Positions 12,301 to 21,070 of a stretch of 64,000 nucleotides of DNA are shown here, one piece after another (positions within the stretch are counted from its first letter, which is position 1; each line of letters opens with the position of its first letter). The stretch spans positions 7,070,501 through 7,134,500 of the forward strand of contig NC_061124.1 of NCBI RefSeq assembly GCF_905220365.1, read 5' to 3'. The position numbers and the translations under genes were made by a program. The notes beneath the pieces are model-generated. The model worked only from the letters and a program-made list of their open reading frames with translations, was not told where the DNA came from and searched no databases. The stretch comes from Vanessa cardui. Lineage: Eukaryota > Arthropoda > Insecta > Lepidoptera > Nymphalidae.

Positions 12301-15300
12301 TGAGGTATCCCCTTGAGGTGGCAAGCCTCTCAAATCTGATTCCATGCGCCAAAGCATAGAATCTTGACCGGCACTTTTGTGTATCCATTGACCAGTTTTT
12401 GATAACAGTTCTTGTTTTTTGCGACAAAGTATGCAAACCCATATAACCTGTAATTTTATTTACCTTGAATATCCTTGCAGCTACTAATTCTAGTAGGAAA
12501 ATAGTAATATCCAGTATTATATACTTCAATAATATAACAAACAAAATATGTATAAAATAATACAAAAACAAATAACTTTTTGATGTTTTATGTTTATAAA
12601 GTAATGTAAGTTAGTTGGTCTAAAATTTTATTGTATTGAGTAGATATCTGATCTGATATACTTTTAGCGACAGAAGTGCAGGTGATATCTTAAGCTAGAG
12701 ATGCGAAATACTTATAATAATATAATTACACGATTATAATAAACGTTTTAAGTATTTTATTAAGTATTCGTTATTTTTAATCTTTGTGCCAGATGTATTT
12801 GTGACATCACTCGCTTTCTATCGTTGATTTTGAAGGCACCAAAATATTGGTGAGGGCGATAAAAATTCAGATATTTAATTTTTTTTGTCAAGAAATTCTC
12901 AGTAGACTCTAAACTCCAGTTAGAAGGTAGTAGTTTTTACAATCCCAGAAGTGTGCTGAGCTTGGAATGCACCTTGTCTATCTTATTAAGAGAATAGAGA
13001 ATGCACCCAGATGTGAATTTAATCAGTTAGATGACATTATCTGCCCATATTTTCTACAACATAACTGCTACAAATTTCCATTTTGTTTTAATCAAACACA
13101 AGACGTTTCTTAGTAAAATTATATAAAATGATATCGGTTTAATTTAGTCTAAAAAAATGTAGAGGGCATTGCATATGAAAAATTGCAAGCGAAGTGACAT
13201 AGAATGATATAATATTAATATGATTATAGAACCTATATTGTTATAGTTACCTTGTTAGAACGCAATGTAACCTTTCCGCCACACCTCGCGCAGCAACGAA
13301 CTCTGCAGTAGTGACAGGAATGGCCGACACCATCCGCAAACTTAGTCTTCAAACAAATGTGACAGGTGGCCGCGAGCTCTACGCCTGCAGCTCGTTGCAT
13401 TTCATTCCTCGTGCGAATTGACTGCTCGAGCACTGCCACTTCATCTTGTTTACGTCTGTGTTCCATAAATTTACATATAGACTCGTAAAATAAAAATCCA
13501 ACTAAAGTAACAGTTCATAAATGTCCCACTGTTTGAAAAAATTTATACTCCTTTTAAAAAAACGGTTTGGAATGTATTCCGCAAATATCGCGTTTGTAAA
13601 ATGTTGGGTTTTTGTCATAGTGATTGAAAAATGCAGGTTGCCTTACGAGGTTTTTTTTTTACTTTTACTGTACCTCATACAGCGCATGATTAACCCCACA
13701 TCCCCAAATATCATGAGTTTATTAGGGAAAATCAAAGTAACTTTAGATCCGACATTTGTTTGAGAAAGTATAAAAAATACCTAAGTCATCAAACATCAAC
13801 CCCACATCCCCAAATATCATGAGTTTATTAGGAAAAATCAAAGTAACTTTAGATCCGCTATTTGTTTGAGAAAGTATAAAAATCTCTTAAAGTGTTCGTA
13901 AGCGTAAAGTCAATAATTGGTTTTATCTTGCCCTGTTCTGATGATAAATATTGACGCAGTATAAGGTGGATATACCTTGCCTAAAACCACACTCTTGCCG
14001 TATAAAGCTGAGGAAACACAGACCTCAGAAGAAGTATTTAAAGCTGTATATACCTATATAAGATTGTAGAAGTAGTAAATGTAGATTATATACATGTATG
14101 TCATTAGAAGAAACAATACAGCGGGCGATATTTTATGCTGTATCTATAATAAATTTATAGCTAGACATTTTTTTATATATGAGAATATATATACTGAATG
14201 TTTTAAGGTATTAGTTTTATATGTTACTCATTCTTGATGACTAAAAGTTAATAAAATTGTATGAAGAACACCCGATTTTTTTAATCGCAACAAATTTATT
14301 TTATTACAACAAACTAAATTTGTGTGCTTATAAGATTTATATAAATAAATTGCCAACTTAATTCTTTAGAGAACATTTTACTATACCAATTGAGATAGAA
14401 GATCGGAATAAGTTTTATGTATTTTTATAAAACATAGTTATTATGTGATTTTCTAGATTATTTTCTATTTTTCCGGTACAACTATAAACGGTTTTTAATT
14501 GTTTTACATACCTACGTAGGTAAGCGCTAAAAATGTGTTTATTTACGACATTTACTTTAGAAACCTCTAAAAACTGAATAGTTTTAACAAGTAGCAATTT
14601 TACGAATATATTATCATTTGAAAGCTAACGAAGACACGTAAATGTAGATAAATTGCATATTTTAATACGTGAATAGAATTTTATGTGTTATAATATATTT
14701 AACACGACAATTACGACAAGCCTACCTCCTCGTCACATATTCAACCGCCAAACAGCAATATGTAGTTATTATTGTGGTATTTCAGTTGAAGAGGCCAGCG
14801 TAATTACGGGCAAAGTTGGTAGCGTTGACAATTTAAGGAATGTTTTTACGGAGCTAATGTCCATGGACAGTTGTAGTTACGTATTACATACATCAGTATG
14901 TATATCAGGTCATTTTCCAGCTCATTTACCAGTCAGCCTACCAATAAATAGAAAAGACTTATAATTTATAAAATTTTACTATGTATTACCGGCGGATTTG
15001 CTGAACATTACATGAAAAAATGAAAAACTGTACCATCTACAGACGATTCCGTGTTGATTGGTTATAGTCCAACAACGATAGGTCGTTGTTTTCACATGAT
15101 ACAGCAAAGAAAAGAAAATCATTATATATTCAATGTATACTTATGTATATAACTATCTCTATCACTTGAAATATTTACAGAGAGAATGTGATATAATCAT
15201 GTTAAAACTATTTATAATGGGGACTACCGCTTACATTAAAAACAAAAGTTTTGTCAAAATTGTTTTGTATGTTTCAATTCATAAATTGTAGTTTATCCGA

Positions 15301-17453
15301 TAACCTATATTAGCGTGTAATAATAATTTGTATTGTTTTTTTTAATTTCTTCGCAGATGATTAATGATATGATAATTTTATCGCCAAATTTTTTTTAAAA
15401 TAAAATAAATTGATCATTAAATACTTAAATCACCGTTAATTTTAAAGTATCTATAAAGTCCTAAATATTTCAATAATCATTATTTTTATAATATTAACTA
15501 TGAGAAGGTAGTAACATTGTCCCAATTTATTAACTGATTATAAAGATCAGCAGATTAGTGCTAGCCCAGTAGTCAAAATTTAAACCTAATCAAAGTGCCT
15601 AATTTAAAATACTAGGCCACTTGGCAAAAAGAAAAGCAAAGTGTTATAATAATAATAATTGTTTTGTCTTTGTTTGATAGCTGGAGTAAGAATCAAATAT
15701 AGATAGATAGATAATATCTACATATTTGAATCTTACTCCAGCTTTACTGCATTTTAATTATATGTTTTGAAGTATTCTCCTCTAGCCGAAAATACCTTGG
15801 CCTTTTGTTTGACTGCAATTTATTTAATAAGTAACTGCTTTATGGACCCAAACAGAGTACGAATACACGTTGCGAAACGAATATTAATTTATATTAATAT
15901 CACTTTACATTTAAATTAATAATGTTATGATTAACGATTTTAGGAGCCACCTTAAATACAAAATAATTTGATTTGATTTGATGTAATTCTTATGCCTAAC
16001 CTAATACAGGTTAGACGTAGCTAGTATAATTTAATATAAAAATATAAATAGTAAAGAAAAAAAACAAAACCTAGATCGAATTTCATAACGAAAACAGTGG
16101 TGATTATGTAATCCGTTGAAATTACTTCAAAATTCAATAGAGTAATTTTTACCTAGCCGAGGCATGCGACACAAATAAAACTATCATGTAAATCTGTACA
16201 TGGTAAGTAAAAATACATAATTCTAAAAACAAAGGACACAATTTTGATTAAAAAACCGATACCAGGTACCATAATTATTGCTTATAAAAACCGATACTAA
16301 CGTAACCTATTGCCCATAGATAATGAAATGTTATAGTCTGATATTTATTTCTATTTTAGAATAAAAGACCAGAAGCAATCGAAAGATAAAATATTTAGGT
16401 TTTCTTTTTGTCTGATATGGATTATAAAAACCCTGCCTCGAAATCGAAATAGTTTACAAAAATAGTTTAAAAGAAATGTATATTATAGTAGTACAAGTAT
16501 ACGAGATGGTGTATAGTGCAATACGATCTATTATTCACTTTTACATACATTTAGAAAATTTAGTACAAAGTTATGCAGTTCAGAAAGTAGGTCACTAAAA
16601 TATCTTACTGCATCCACGCTCCCGCAAGCGAAGCGCCTACTTAGCGTCAATAACCACTAGTACTTCGTGCAAATGTCGAGCCAAGTAAAACAGAGATCAA
16701 TAAACGTGTCCGAATTTAATATCGTCAAAAAAGCAATCAAGTATTAAAATAATACGAGCGAAAGAGCGTTTTGCTCTGAGACTGTTAATATTTAACGCGT
16801 CCTGAAACACACAAAGCAATAACTTCATGAATGCGGTATAATTTAATTATTGCATTATATTACTAATGCAGACTTGTTCAAATTTGTTAATTCTAATTTG
16901 GTGATGGATAAATTAATTTGAATAGAAATATTATTTCCATATTAACCGTATAAATTCTTTTTCTTTGCTAGACACTAACTTTATTATTCTATCTACCTAG
17001 TACTCTAAATATACGCATAAAAGATATTAGTGTGCTAATCTCGCTCCTGGAATACGTACATTTATACGTAATCACGATTGCTGGTTCGCGCAGATGAGGC
17101 ACTGAATACACGTCAATACCCAGGTTCCATAACAATCAAACTTATTATAGGCAAAATACACTTGAGTTATTAAAGAAATGAAACGTTTCAACAACCAAAT
17201 TATATTTTTTGTAATGAAATAACATGGAAGCACGTTCACAACATTGTCACATATGGTGCAGTAAGTAGAAAGATATAGCGAGCGGGGTGGGTGGGAGTTA
17301 GTGGAGGTGGAGGCGGACCGCGGGGCGCAAGACAAGGGCACACCTCATAATCTCGTGTTCTCGCTGCTCCTCTTGTCGCTGACGCATTATGACACCTTCG
17401 ATGATCGCGCGCTCCTCGGGCGTGAGGTGCGAAAGGTCCGGCATGTCGTCCAT
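244..17453 (-). CDS. Rim: Rim, presynaptic active-zone scaffold (3' end outside window)
   Basis: RIM binds Rab3 and Munc13 and tethers calcium channels and vesicles at the presynaptic active zone. Minus-strand exons, in transcript order: 17453-17344, 13455-13251, 12447-11949, 10008-9470, 9044-8828, 8720-8559, 8341-8205, 7850-7605, 7521-7387, 7198-7040, 5947-5830, 4826-4699, 4607-4556, 3898-3712, 3420-1742, 1629-1483, then 1305-1179 or 358-244. Every junction has GT/AG borders and matching codon phase, giving about 1615 codons. The domain order is N-terminal helix, FYVE-type zinc finger, PDZ, C2A and a Ser-rich linker. The C2B domain expected at the C terminus is missing because the window ends. 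Identity rests on remembered RIM family motifs. Exons 11-13 are the least certain boundaries. Confidence 0.93.
1179..1305 (-). CDS. Rim: Rim exon 17a, candidate mutually exclusive exon
   Basis: The exon enters in phase 1 and encodes FGKRGKNSFTVQRSEEVVPG, a segment seen in many RIM proteins, then SRASSASSENDDG. It leaves in phase 2 at donor GTTCGC. If the donor is ignored the frame runs only 11 codons further to a TAG. It shares both entry and exit phase with the exon at 358-244, so the two cannot both be included without breaking the frame. Confidence 0.8.
1483..1629 (-). CDS. Rim: Rim exon 16: DGSLSDTALG motif
   Basis: A 147-nt exon enters in phase 1 (G|AC gives Asp) and encodes DGSLSDTALGGTSEIEP, then a segment ending KKSNSTSQLSATG. 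Both end motifs are hallmarks of the region just before C2B in RIM proteins. It leaves in phase 1 at donor GTAAAC and can splice to either of the two following candidate exons. Confidence 0.9.
1742..3420 (-). CDS. Rim: Rim exon 15: giant disordered linker exon
   Basis: A 1679-nt open exon encodes about 560 residues rich in Asn, Ser, Tyr and Pro, with no recognisable domain. Features are an Arg-rich patch near its start (RPNRRQRRTLARSRS), a proline/acidic stretch TLPDVPFFEDD, and RSRSDSMVSTKSSPSYSKP. The acceptor is TTTACAG and the donor GTATAT. It enters in phase 2 (AG|C gives Ser) and leaves in phase 1. The length and low complexity suggest an insect- or lineage-expanded linker carrying short binding motifs. 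Confidence 0.85.
3712..3898 (-). CDS. Rim: Rim exon 14: conserved SDSEL/DLESV linker motif
   Basis: This 187-nt exon encodes WERHYAGLSDSELAARGGG, then DSDLESVASVTSSAFSTQSE and RPRPTRML. The DLESV, SVTSSAFSTQSERPR segment is a known conserved island in RIM linkers between C2A and C2B, which supports the overall assignment. It enters in phase 1 and leaves in phase 2 at donor GTGACA. Confidence 0.9.
4556..5947 (-). CDS. Rim: Rim exons 11-13: short linker exons
   Basis: Exon 11 (5947-5830) is GC-rich and encodes ARSQSAAGGRSASPRRSLS and PRYAAHDAHAL. Exon 12 (4826-4699) contains SRSATATPTTSPKKRQLPQ, a stretch conserved in RIM linkers. Exon 13 (4607-4556) encodes SGQRAMRAQVSADLEE and ends at a GTAAGT donor. 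Phases 0-1, 1-0 and 0-1 chain correctly. The exon 11 donor (GTATGG) and the small exon 13 are less certain than the rest. The acceptor of exon 13 is a tandem CAGCAG, so a one-residue Gln insertion or deletion is possible. Confidence 0.72.
6564..6608. repeat. Perfect inverted repeat, 18-bp arms, 9-nt loop
   Basis: The left arm ATACGTCACCAACCTTTG is exactly complementary to the right arm at 6591-6608, around loop TAGTTAAGA. It lies in the Rim intron between exons 10 and 11, just after a fragment of a lepidopteran interspersed repeat (GAGTGGGCCAGTGTAGCC near 6527). Confidence 0.95.
7040..7198 (-). CDS. Rim: Rim exon 10: Ser-rich linker
   Basis: A 53-codon in-phase exon encodes RYRDDDVDGEHLSPPSTST, then RLSDSDTPSECDLRRHHSL and a poly-Ser/Pro tail. 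It directly follows C2A. The acceptor is TAATAG and the donor GTTACT. The length is a multiple of three and the exon is phase 0 at both ends, so it could be skipped without changing the frame. Confidence 0.85.
7387..7850 (-). CDS. Rim: Rim exons 8-9: C2A domain
   Basis: Exon 8 (7850-7605, 82 codons) and exon 9 (7521-7387, 45 codons) encode the C2A domain, about residues 624-750. Landmarks are LQLLVTVLSATGL, PYAKVFLLPD, KSKRRTKTLANTLEPRWN and QTFVYCGIR, then VTVWDLNRYGPNDFLGEVLL and PTWHIL. RIM C2 domains bind no calcium; the loops here likewise lack the full set of five acidic ligands, consistent with a scaffold or PIP2-binding role. The donor after exon 9 is a perfect GTAAGT. Confidence 0.95.
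8205..8341 (-). CDS. Rim: Rim exon 7: linker between PDZ and C2A
   Basis: A 137-nt exon joins in phase 1 (G|AA gives Glu) and ends in phase 0. It encodes EVYTEIMGGCEKPSVLVTSP, then HARRRSARHNHNN and SVTGRIQ. The basic, Ser-rich sequence matches the linker expected just before C2A. The acceptor is TTGTATAG and the donor GTAATA. Confidence 0.88.
8559..9044 (-). CDS. Rim: Rim exons 5-6: PDZ domain
   Basis: Exon 5 (9044-8828) and exon 6 (8720-8559) together encode a PDZ domain, about residues 455-560. Landmarks are NWQVSADGTRMIGHMVL, the binding loop ILGLKVVGGK, VEKVKKGSIADLEGQLR and GDEVLQWNG, then ADEVATIVANSK and VELVVSR. In RIM this PDZ binds ELKS/CAST and the C termini of N-type and P/Q-type calcium channels. 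The intron splits the Gly codon of GDEV (phase 1), and exon 6 ends in phase 1. Confidence 0.95.
9470..10008 (-). CDS. Rim: Rim exon 4: linker
   Basis: A 539-nt exon joins exon 3 in phase 1, with codon G|GA giving Gly. It encodes a disordered linker rich in Arg, Asp and Ser, including ERRKKTVRFDGHEG and a phosphosite-like DSGIDTSSTFTSSEDS stretch. The acceptor is TTCTTAG before 10008 and the donor GTATAT follows 9470. The cumulative coding length to its end is exactly 451 codons. No catalytic or folded domain is recognisable. Confidence 0.85.
11135..11247 (-). CDS. Possible alternative terminal exon of Rim (short isoform)
   Basis: A CGCAG acceptor at 11248-11250 opens a frame in the phase needed after Rim exon 3. 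It encodes NARDRSAPEATRNQRQAILD and EKMKKFLSVRGRISGK before a TGA at 11137-11135. An ATTAAA lies about 100 nt downstream. Joining would give a RIM product with only the helix and zinc finger. I do not recognise the peptide, and the only internal GT donor leaves phase 0, which exon 4 cannot accept. It could instead be a chance open frame in a GC-rich patch. Confidence 0.3.
11949..13455 (-). CDS. Rim: Rim exons 2-3: zinc finger
   Basis: Exon 2 (13455-13251) reads KQDEVAVLEQ, then CHIC, CHYC and CCARCGG cysteine pairs ending LRSNK. Exon 3 (12447-11949) completes the finger with VIWVCILCRKKQELL. Together they give the cysteine pairs of the RIM/rabphilin FYVE-like zinc finger that works with the N-terminal helix in Rab3 and Munc13 binding. 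The rest of exon 3 is a Ser/Pro/Gln-rich linker ending DENDEYRDR. Exon 2 uses the acceptor just after CACAG, which exactly restores the phase left by exon 1. Exon 3 ends in phase 1. Confidence 0.93.
13692..13882. repeat. Tandem duplication of an 85-bp unit in Rim intron 1
   Basis: Two near-identical copies, 13692-13776 and 13798-13882, start AACCCCACATCCCC and end GAGAAAGTATAAAAA. They differ at only a few positions (GGGAAA/GGAAAA, CGACATT/CGCTATT). The period is 106 bp. The near identity points to a recent local duplication. Confidence 0.9.
13900..17340. other. Rim intron 1, no gene seen
   Basis: This is AT-rich intron sequence between the first two coding exons of Rim. Apart from the tandem duplication at its 3' side it holds an imperfect inverted repeat (arms 15679-15699 and 15723-15743, one mismatch in 21) around a GATA-rich loop. 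A 93-codon plus-strand open frame at 14683-14964 has no recognisable domain and is probably chance. Confidence 0.6.
17344..17453 (-). CDS. Rim: Rim exon 1: start codon and Rab3-binding N-terminal helix
   Basis: This exon encodes MDDMPDLSHLTPEERAII, then a Gln/Glu/Arg-rich helix ending EHEIMR. The PDLSHLTPEER signature is typical of RIM and related Rab effectors. I chose the ATG at 17453; a second in-frame Met three codons later could also serve. The exon ends in phase 2 at a GT donor (17343-17342), and the split codon AG|A is completed by exon 2 to give RRKQDEV. The upstream 100 bp on this strand is strongly GC-rich, unlike the surrounding DNA, which suggests a promoter or 5' UTR. Confidence 0.93.
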
Positions 17454-17550
17454 GGCGGGCGGCGGCGAGCCGCGAGCGGTGCGCGGGCCCGCCGCGTGCT
17501 GCGGTGCTGTGCCCGCGGCGCGTCGCTTAGCGCGCCACTCGCTCCGGAGG

Positions 17551-17556
17551 TTTATT
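17551..17556 (-). terminator. Possible poly(A) signal of the COX6A-like gene
   Basis: TTTATT on the plus strand (AATAAA on the minus strand) lies about 280 nt downstream of the COX6A-like stop. It is also about 100 nt upstream of the Rim start codon, within the GC-rich presumptive Rim 5' region. It is the only canonical hexamer I noticed between the two genes. Confidence 0.35.
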
Positions 17557-17832
17557 TAATAATGCCGGGGGAGCCAATAGCGCGCGACACTACACTGACG
17601 TCAGCGCGGCTATTGATCGTCGGCTCTAGGCCAACCCTAGCGCGCCGTCGTCAACTTACGCCCTTTCTCATCCCGATGCGTGCGCACCTTTTCCTCGTTG
17701 ATACACAGAAGGGTCTATTTATATTTTCCTTGTGTACTAATTAATAGTAACATTGTTTTATATCCGATCATTAAACTTGAACACTTGTCTTAACAAAACT
17801 TATTAACAGTGCACAACTTGTAAAGGTCACAT

Positions 17833-18279
17833 TCAGTCACAGTCAAGAGGCGGAGGCTCACACTCGCCAGGTAAATGGTTCACGCGATCATTGTGAAAGA
17901 GAGTTTGTACGCCGTCTCTCCAAGGATATTTTTTCGTGCGTATACGCATGTACTCATAATCTCTACATTCTCCCTTATATGGCGTTGCGTGTCCAGAAAC
18001 ATTAAACATTTGAAAGATAATAAGTGGAAAACATACTAATAAGGCGAGATACTTATATTTTTTCCAAGTGTTTTTACCCTTATGGAATCTAGGGCAACAC
18101 GGATTAGGTGGTATTTCGCATGGTCGGCAGCACACAGGTTGGTTGATATTATTCCCTGCTCCCGGTATAACAGGCGGGCATCCGCACTGACCTGCGGGCG
18201 GTCCAGGTGGACAGTAGTAACTACGCGTCCTCAACGCGCGGTTTACTACTCTACATGATACGGTCAAATATATGGACAT
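17833..18279 (-). CDS. Cytochrome c oxidase subunit 6A-like protein with Cys/Pro-rich insert
   Basis: COX6A is a nuclear-encoded inner-membrane subunit of cytochrome c oxidase. This 148-residue single-exon gene has a basic, acid-free start typical of mitochondrial import (residues 1-22, Arg at 10, 14, 17, 19). It has one membrane helix (about 75-93) and the COX6A hallmark YEYMRIRTKKYPWRDGVQTL, then FHNDRVNHLP. Residues 23-64 are an unusual Cys/Pro/Gly-rich insert with eight cysteines (CGCPP, CCRPC, CCPRF), absent from ordinary COX6A of about 105-110 residues. The lack of introns suggests a retrocopy. By analogy with duplicated nuclear OXPHOS genes in insects, testis expression is plausible but not shown. 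Confidence 0.82.
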   Translation of the reverse strand: MSIYLTVSCRVVNRALRTRSYYCPPGPPAGQCGCPPVIPGAGNNINQPVCCRPCEIPPNPCCPRFHKGKNTWKKYKYLALLVCFPLIIFQMFNVSGHATPYKGECRDYEYMRIRTKKYPWRDGVQTLFHNDRVNHLPGECEPPPLDCD

Positions 18280-21014
18280 ACTATTTTTTTTAGATTTAGT
18301 ATAACTGTTGTTTATATAAAAAATATAAATAAGTCTACATAGTTTCTAGTGACTACTAAGAATTTTAAATTTCATTTCTGTTGACACTAATGACTATAAA
18401 TAGAGATATTTTTGTTTATTACTAATATAAAGAAATCAGTCAGTTCTATTCTTTTTGCTTCGTAGAATATAACCTGCATACAGATAACCTCTTACAAGGC
18501 TGTCGATTTTTGACTAAGTATTATTTTTATTTCCTTTACAGTTTTTTGGAACGCCTTGTTAGAATTATTATTTTAATATTTAGCTGCAGATCATGTATAA
18601 GAAACATGATCAGACTAATTCTCATCATCATCATCTGTACTTTTATATAGAGTTAGAAAGTTAATTTTGAGTACCGAGTCTCACAGGTTACTCTCCGGTC
18701 ATGGCAAATACCTCATAGGGGTAACTGCAAAGACAATCCGTGTTTGCAATCTCTTGTCTTAAATTGACCCCAGGGAATTGCATAATAAACATTCAAATTA
18801 AATTTAATTTTCGTTATCCAATATAGAAGGCTAACATTCACATAAAACGTAACTCATTACTTAGACAAAATAATTACAGAACTTAGATTAACTGACTTCT
18901 TTTTACGATTTTATTAGTTTAGAATTTTTAATACAAAAAAAAGACTGGAGGAAAATAAATTAATCTTAGAATTTTTAAACGTTTCGTTAAAATTAACTTA
19001 CTTTGTTTTTAAATTATCAGCAGACGAGTTTGGATTTAGTAAGCACAGTATATATATATACAGTGACCTATAAAAGAGGTAATGACTCTATGCAGTCAAG
19101 TAACAGCTAAGTGTAATTAGTTTGTGTGAATGTTATGGTTATATATGTATTATATTTTTAAAGTTAGTAATATTTTTTCCGGTTCTATGATACATTTTCA
19201 TTTACTTAGAAAGACTAGGAAGTAATATAAGTTTGCAAGACCAGGCCAACCTACTAAATATCAGACAATAGGCTTTCTTTTATAAATGTAAATACAGTTG
19301 AGATGACTAGAAAAGCAATTTATATGAGTGCCAATTATAGTGGTATACTATGAAATGAATTCGTTTCTATCTATCACCTTTCAGAGATGACAGGATAGCA
19401 TTGAGATGGGCTCGTTTGGGAGTATTAAGTACAGTTTCTAAACTGTACTTAATTCTGTTCATAAATATCCAGAAACAGCCTGAAGCCGATTTCGAGTCAA
19501 GCCTGAGCATGAGCTTGAGTCTGAGCCAAAACCAAATCATTTTGTTAAAATGTTAAATTAAATGTGTAGCTACCATATTTTTGAAAAATAGGTACTACTG
19601 AAGAGACTCAAAGGCAAAACTCAATAGTTACTCTTTTCCACGATTTTATTTACACAATTTATGTCAAAATAATGTAATTATTTCGAAAGTTCGTCAAGTT
19701 ATATTATGAAAGAGGTCAATTAAATAATTAATAAAATTTCAATAGAAGCAGAACACGAGATATATATATATATATATGTATATAAATTATATTATCGTTC
19801 ATGAACCGATATTGATAGATAAGATACCACAACATTATCTCTGTGCATTCGTGTAAATTTACTGTTGCGATCAATAACTAGATTCTTTTAAGAGTATTTT
19901 TTTTACATTTCTTATGTAAATAATGTAAAACATAACTTCTTATTCTGTTTTCTATACTGAAAACGCTTAATTCCTAAATTCAGTAAGTATCGAAGACATA
20001 AAGATAATTATAAAAAATATATATTATTAAAATCTAGTATTTGGTTAGGTTGGACAGTAAAATGTATAGAGGACGTCGCAGAACGCTTGATATGTGAGAA
20101 ATATTTGAGTCGCCGACTCCTTGTTTAGTGGACACAACGCCACACCGTATTAAATGTTTCATATTATCAATATCACAGAGTGGCAACGCATGGTATAGTG
20201 ACGCGTCGCTATGTTAATAGACCTATGTTATGCTTTATATATTTCACATCAATAGTTATATTATACAGACTAACAAACTTAATATAATAAATATAAGTGT
20301 TTTGATTCGAACTAATAATAGAAACAAAAATCGTAACATAATCGGCGATTTTACTGCTACTACAACACTAGGAATGTCATTAAATTATGCTGTCAATTGA
20401 ACTAAAGTAAAGACTGAAATATATACAACAGCAAACCATTATGGCTATTACGGAAATATACTATTGAGTTGTTTTTTGTTTATTATAATTTGTAATGTTA
20501 TTTTATGAATTTTGTATATTGTATTGATTGACATTAAAAATAAACATTAATAAAATTATTTTATAGATTCTATATAGTAATAATTAAGTTTATTTCGAAA
20601 ATAAATCCAAATCGATAAGATAAGATAAATAACAGCGGATTGGTCAGTTTTTATCGTTCAGATTAATGAATAATTTTTAATATAAAAATTCGCTTTGATT
20701 GATAATAAGCTACAAACGTTGATGTGGATCAGGAAAACATTTCTACTCAGTAATTATTTTTTATATTACTAATTGTTTTCTGTTTAAGTAACCTTGAAAC
20801 TTCTACCGAATTGTGAATCACGCAGTAAATGGATACATAGCTGGGTTTCGTTATTCGTTTGCATTATACTAATGTTTTATTTAGTGGGTGGGCTATTTGA
20901 TGACATCATTGACGCTGTCTAGTGTCTGTAGAAATTGTATTACCGATTAGAACGCCAAGCGGTACGAACCCGGTAACACCGCTTTTGAAGCTAAACTTTC
21001 CGAAATTATTAAAG
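18280..21014. other. Intergenic, no gene seen
   Basis: This is AT-rich spacer between the divergent COX6A-like and serpin genes. It holds a perfect hairpin (arms 19424-19436 and 19441-19453), a short TA microsatellite near 19762 and a (TA) run near 19051. No open frame with protein-like composition was found. Confidence 0.6.
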
Positions 21015-21070
21015 TGATTTTTCGATTTTTAGCTCTAGTATTGGGAGTGAAAACAGTGTATTCAGCAAAC
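21015..21070 (+). CDS. Probable signal-peptide segment upstream of the first ATG
   Basis: In frame with the ATG at 21071, the preceding codons read IFRFLALVLGVKTVYSAN, a convincing secretory signal peptide. The open frame runs back to a TAG at 20948-20950 without any ATG. An AG at 21013-21014 followed by TG fits a 3' splice site, so an upstream exon ending in A would create ATG across the junction. The alternative start at 21071 would give a cytosolic serpin without a signal. Confidence 0.5.

Noticed and set aside
13521..14964. Frames of 80-93 codons in Rim intron 1
   Set aside because: One crosses the tandem duplication and neither has protein-like composition or neighbours in phase.
17072..17341. 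Minus-strand frame ending WVLTCIQCLICANQQS, reminiscent of zinc-finger cysteines
   Set aside because: It is read-through from Rim exon 1 into its intron and lacks a supported acceptor; the real zinc-finger exons are at 13.4 and 12.4 kb.
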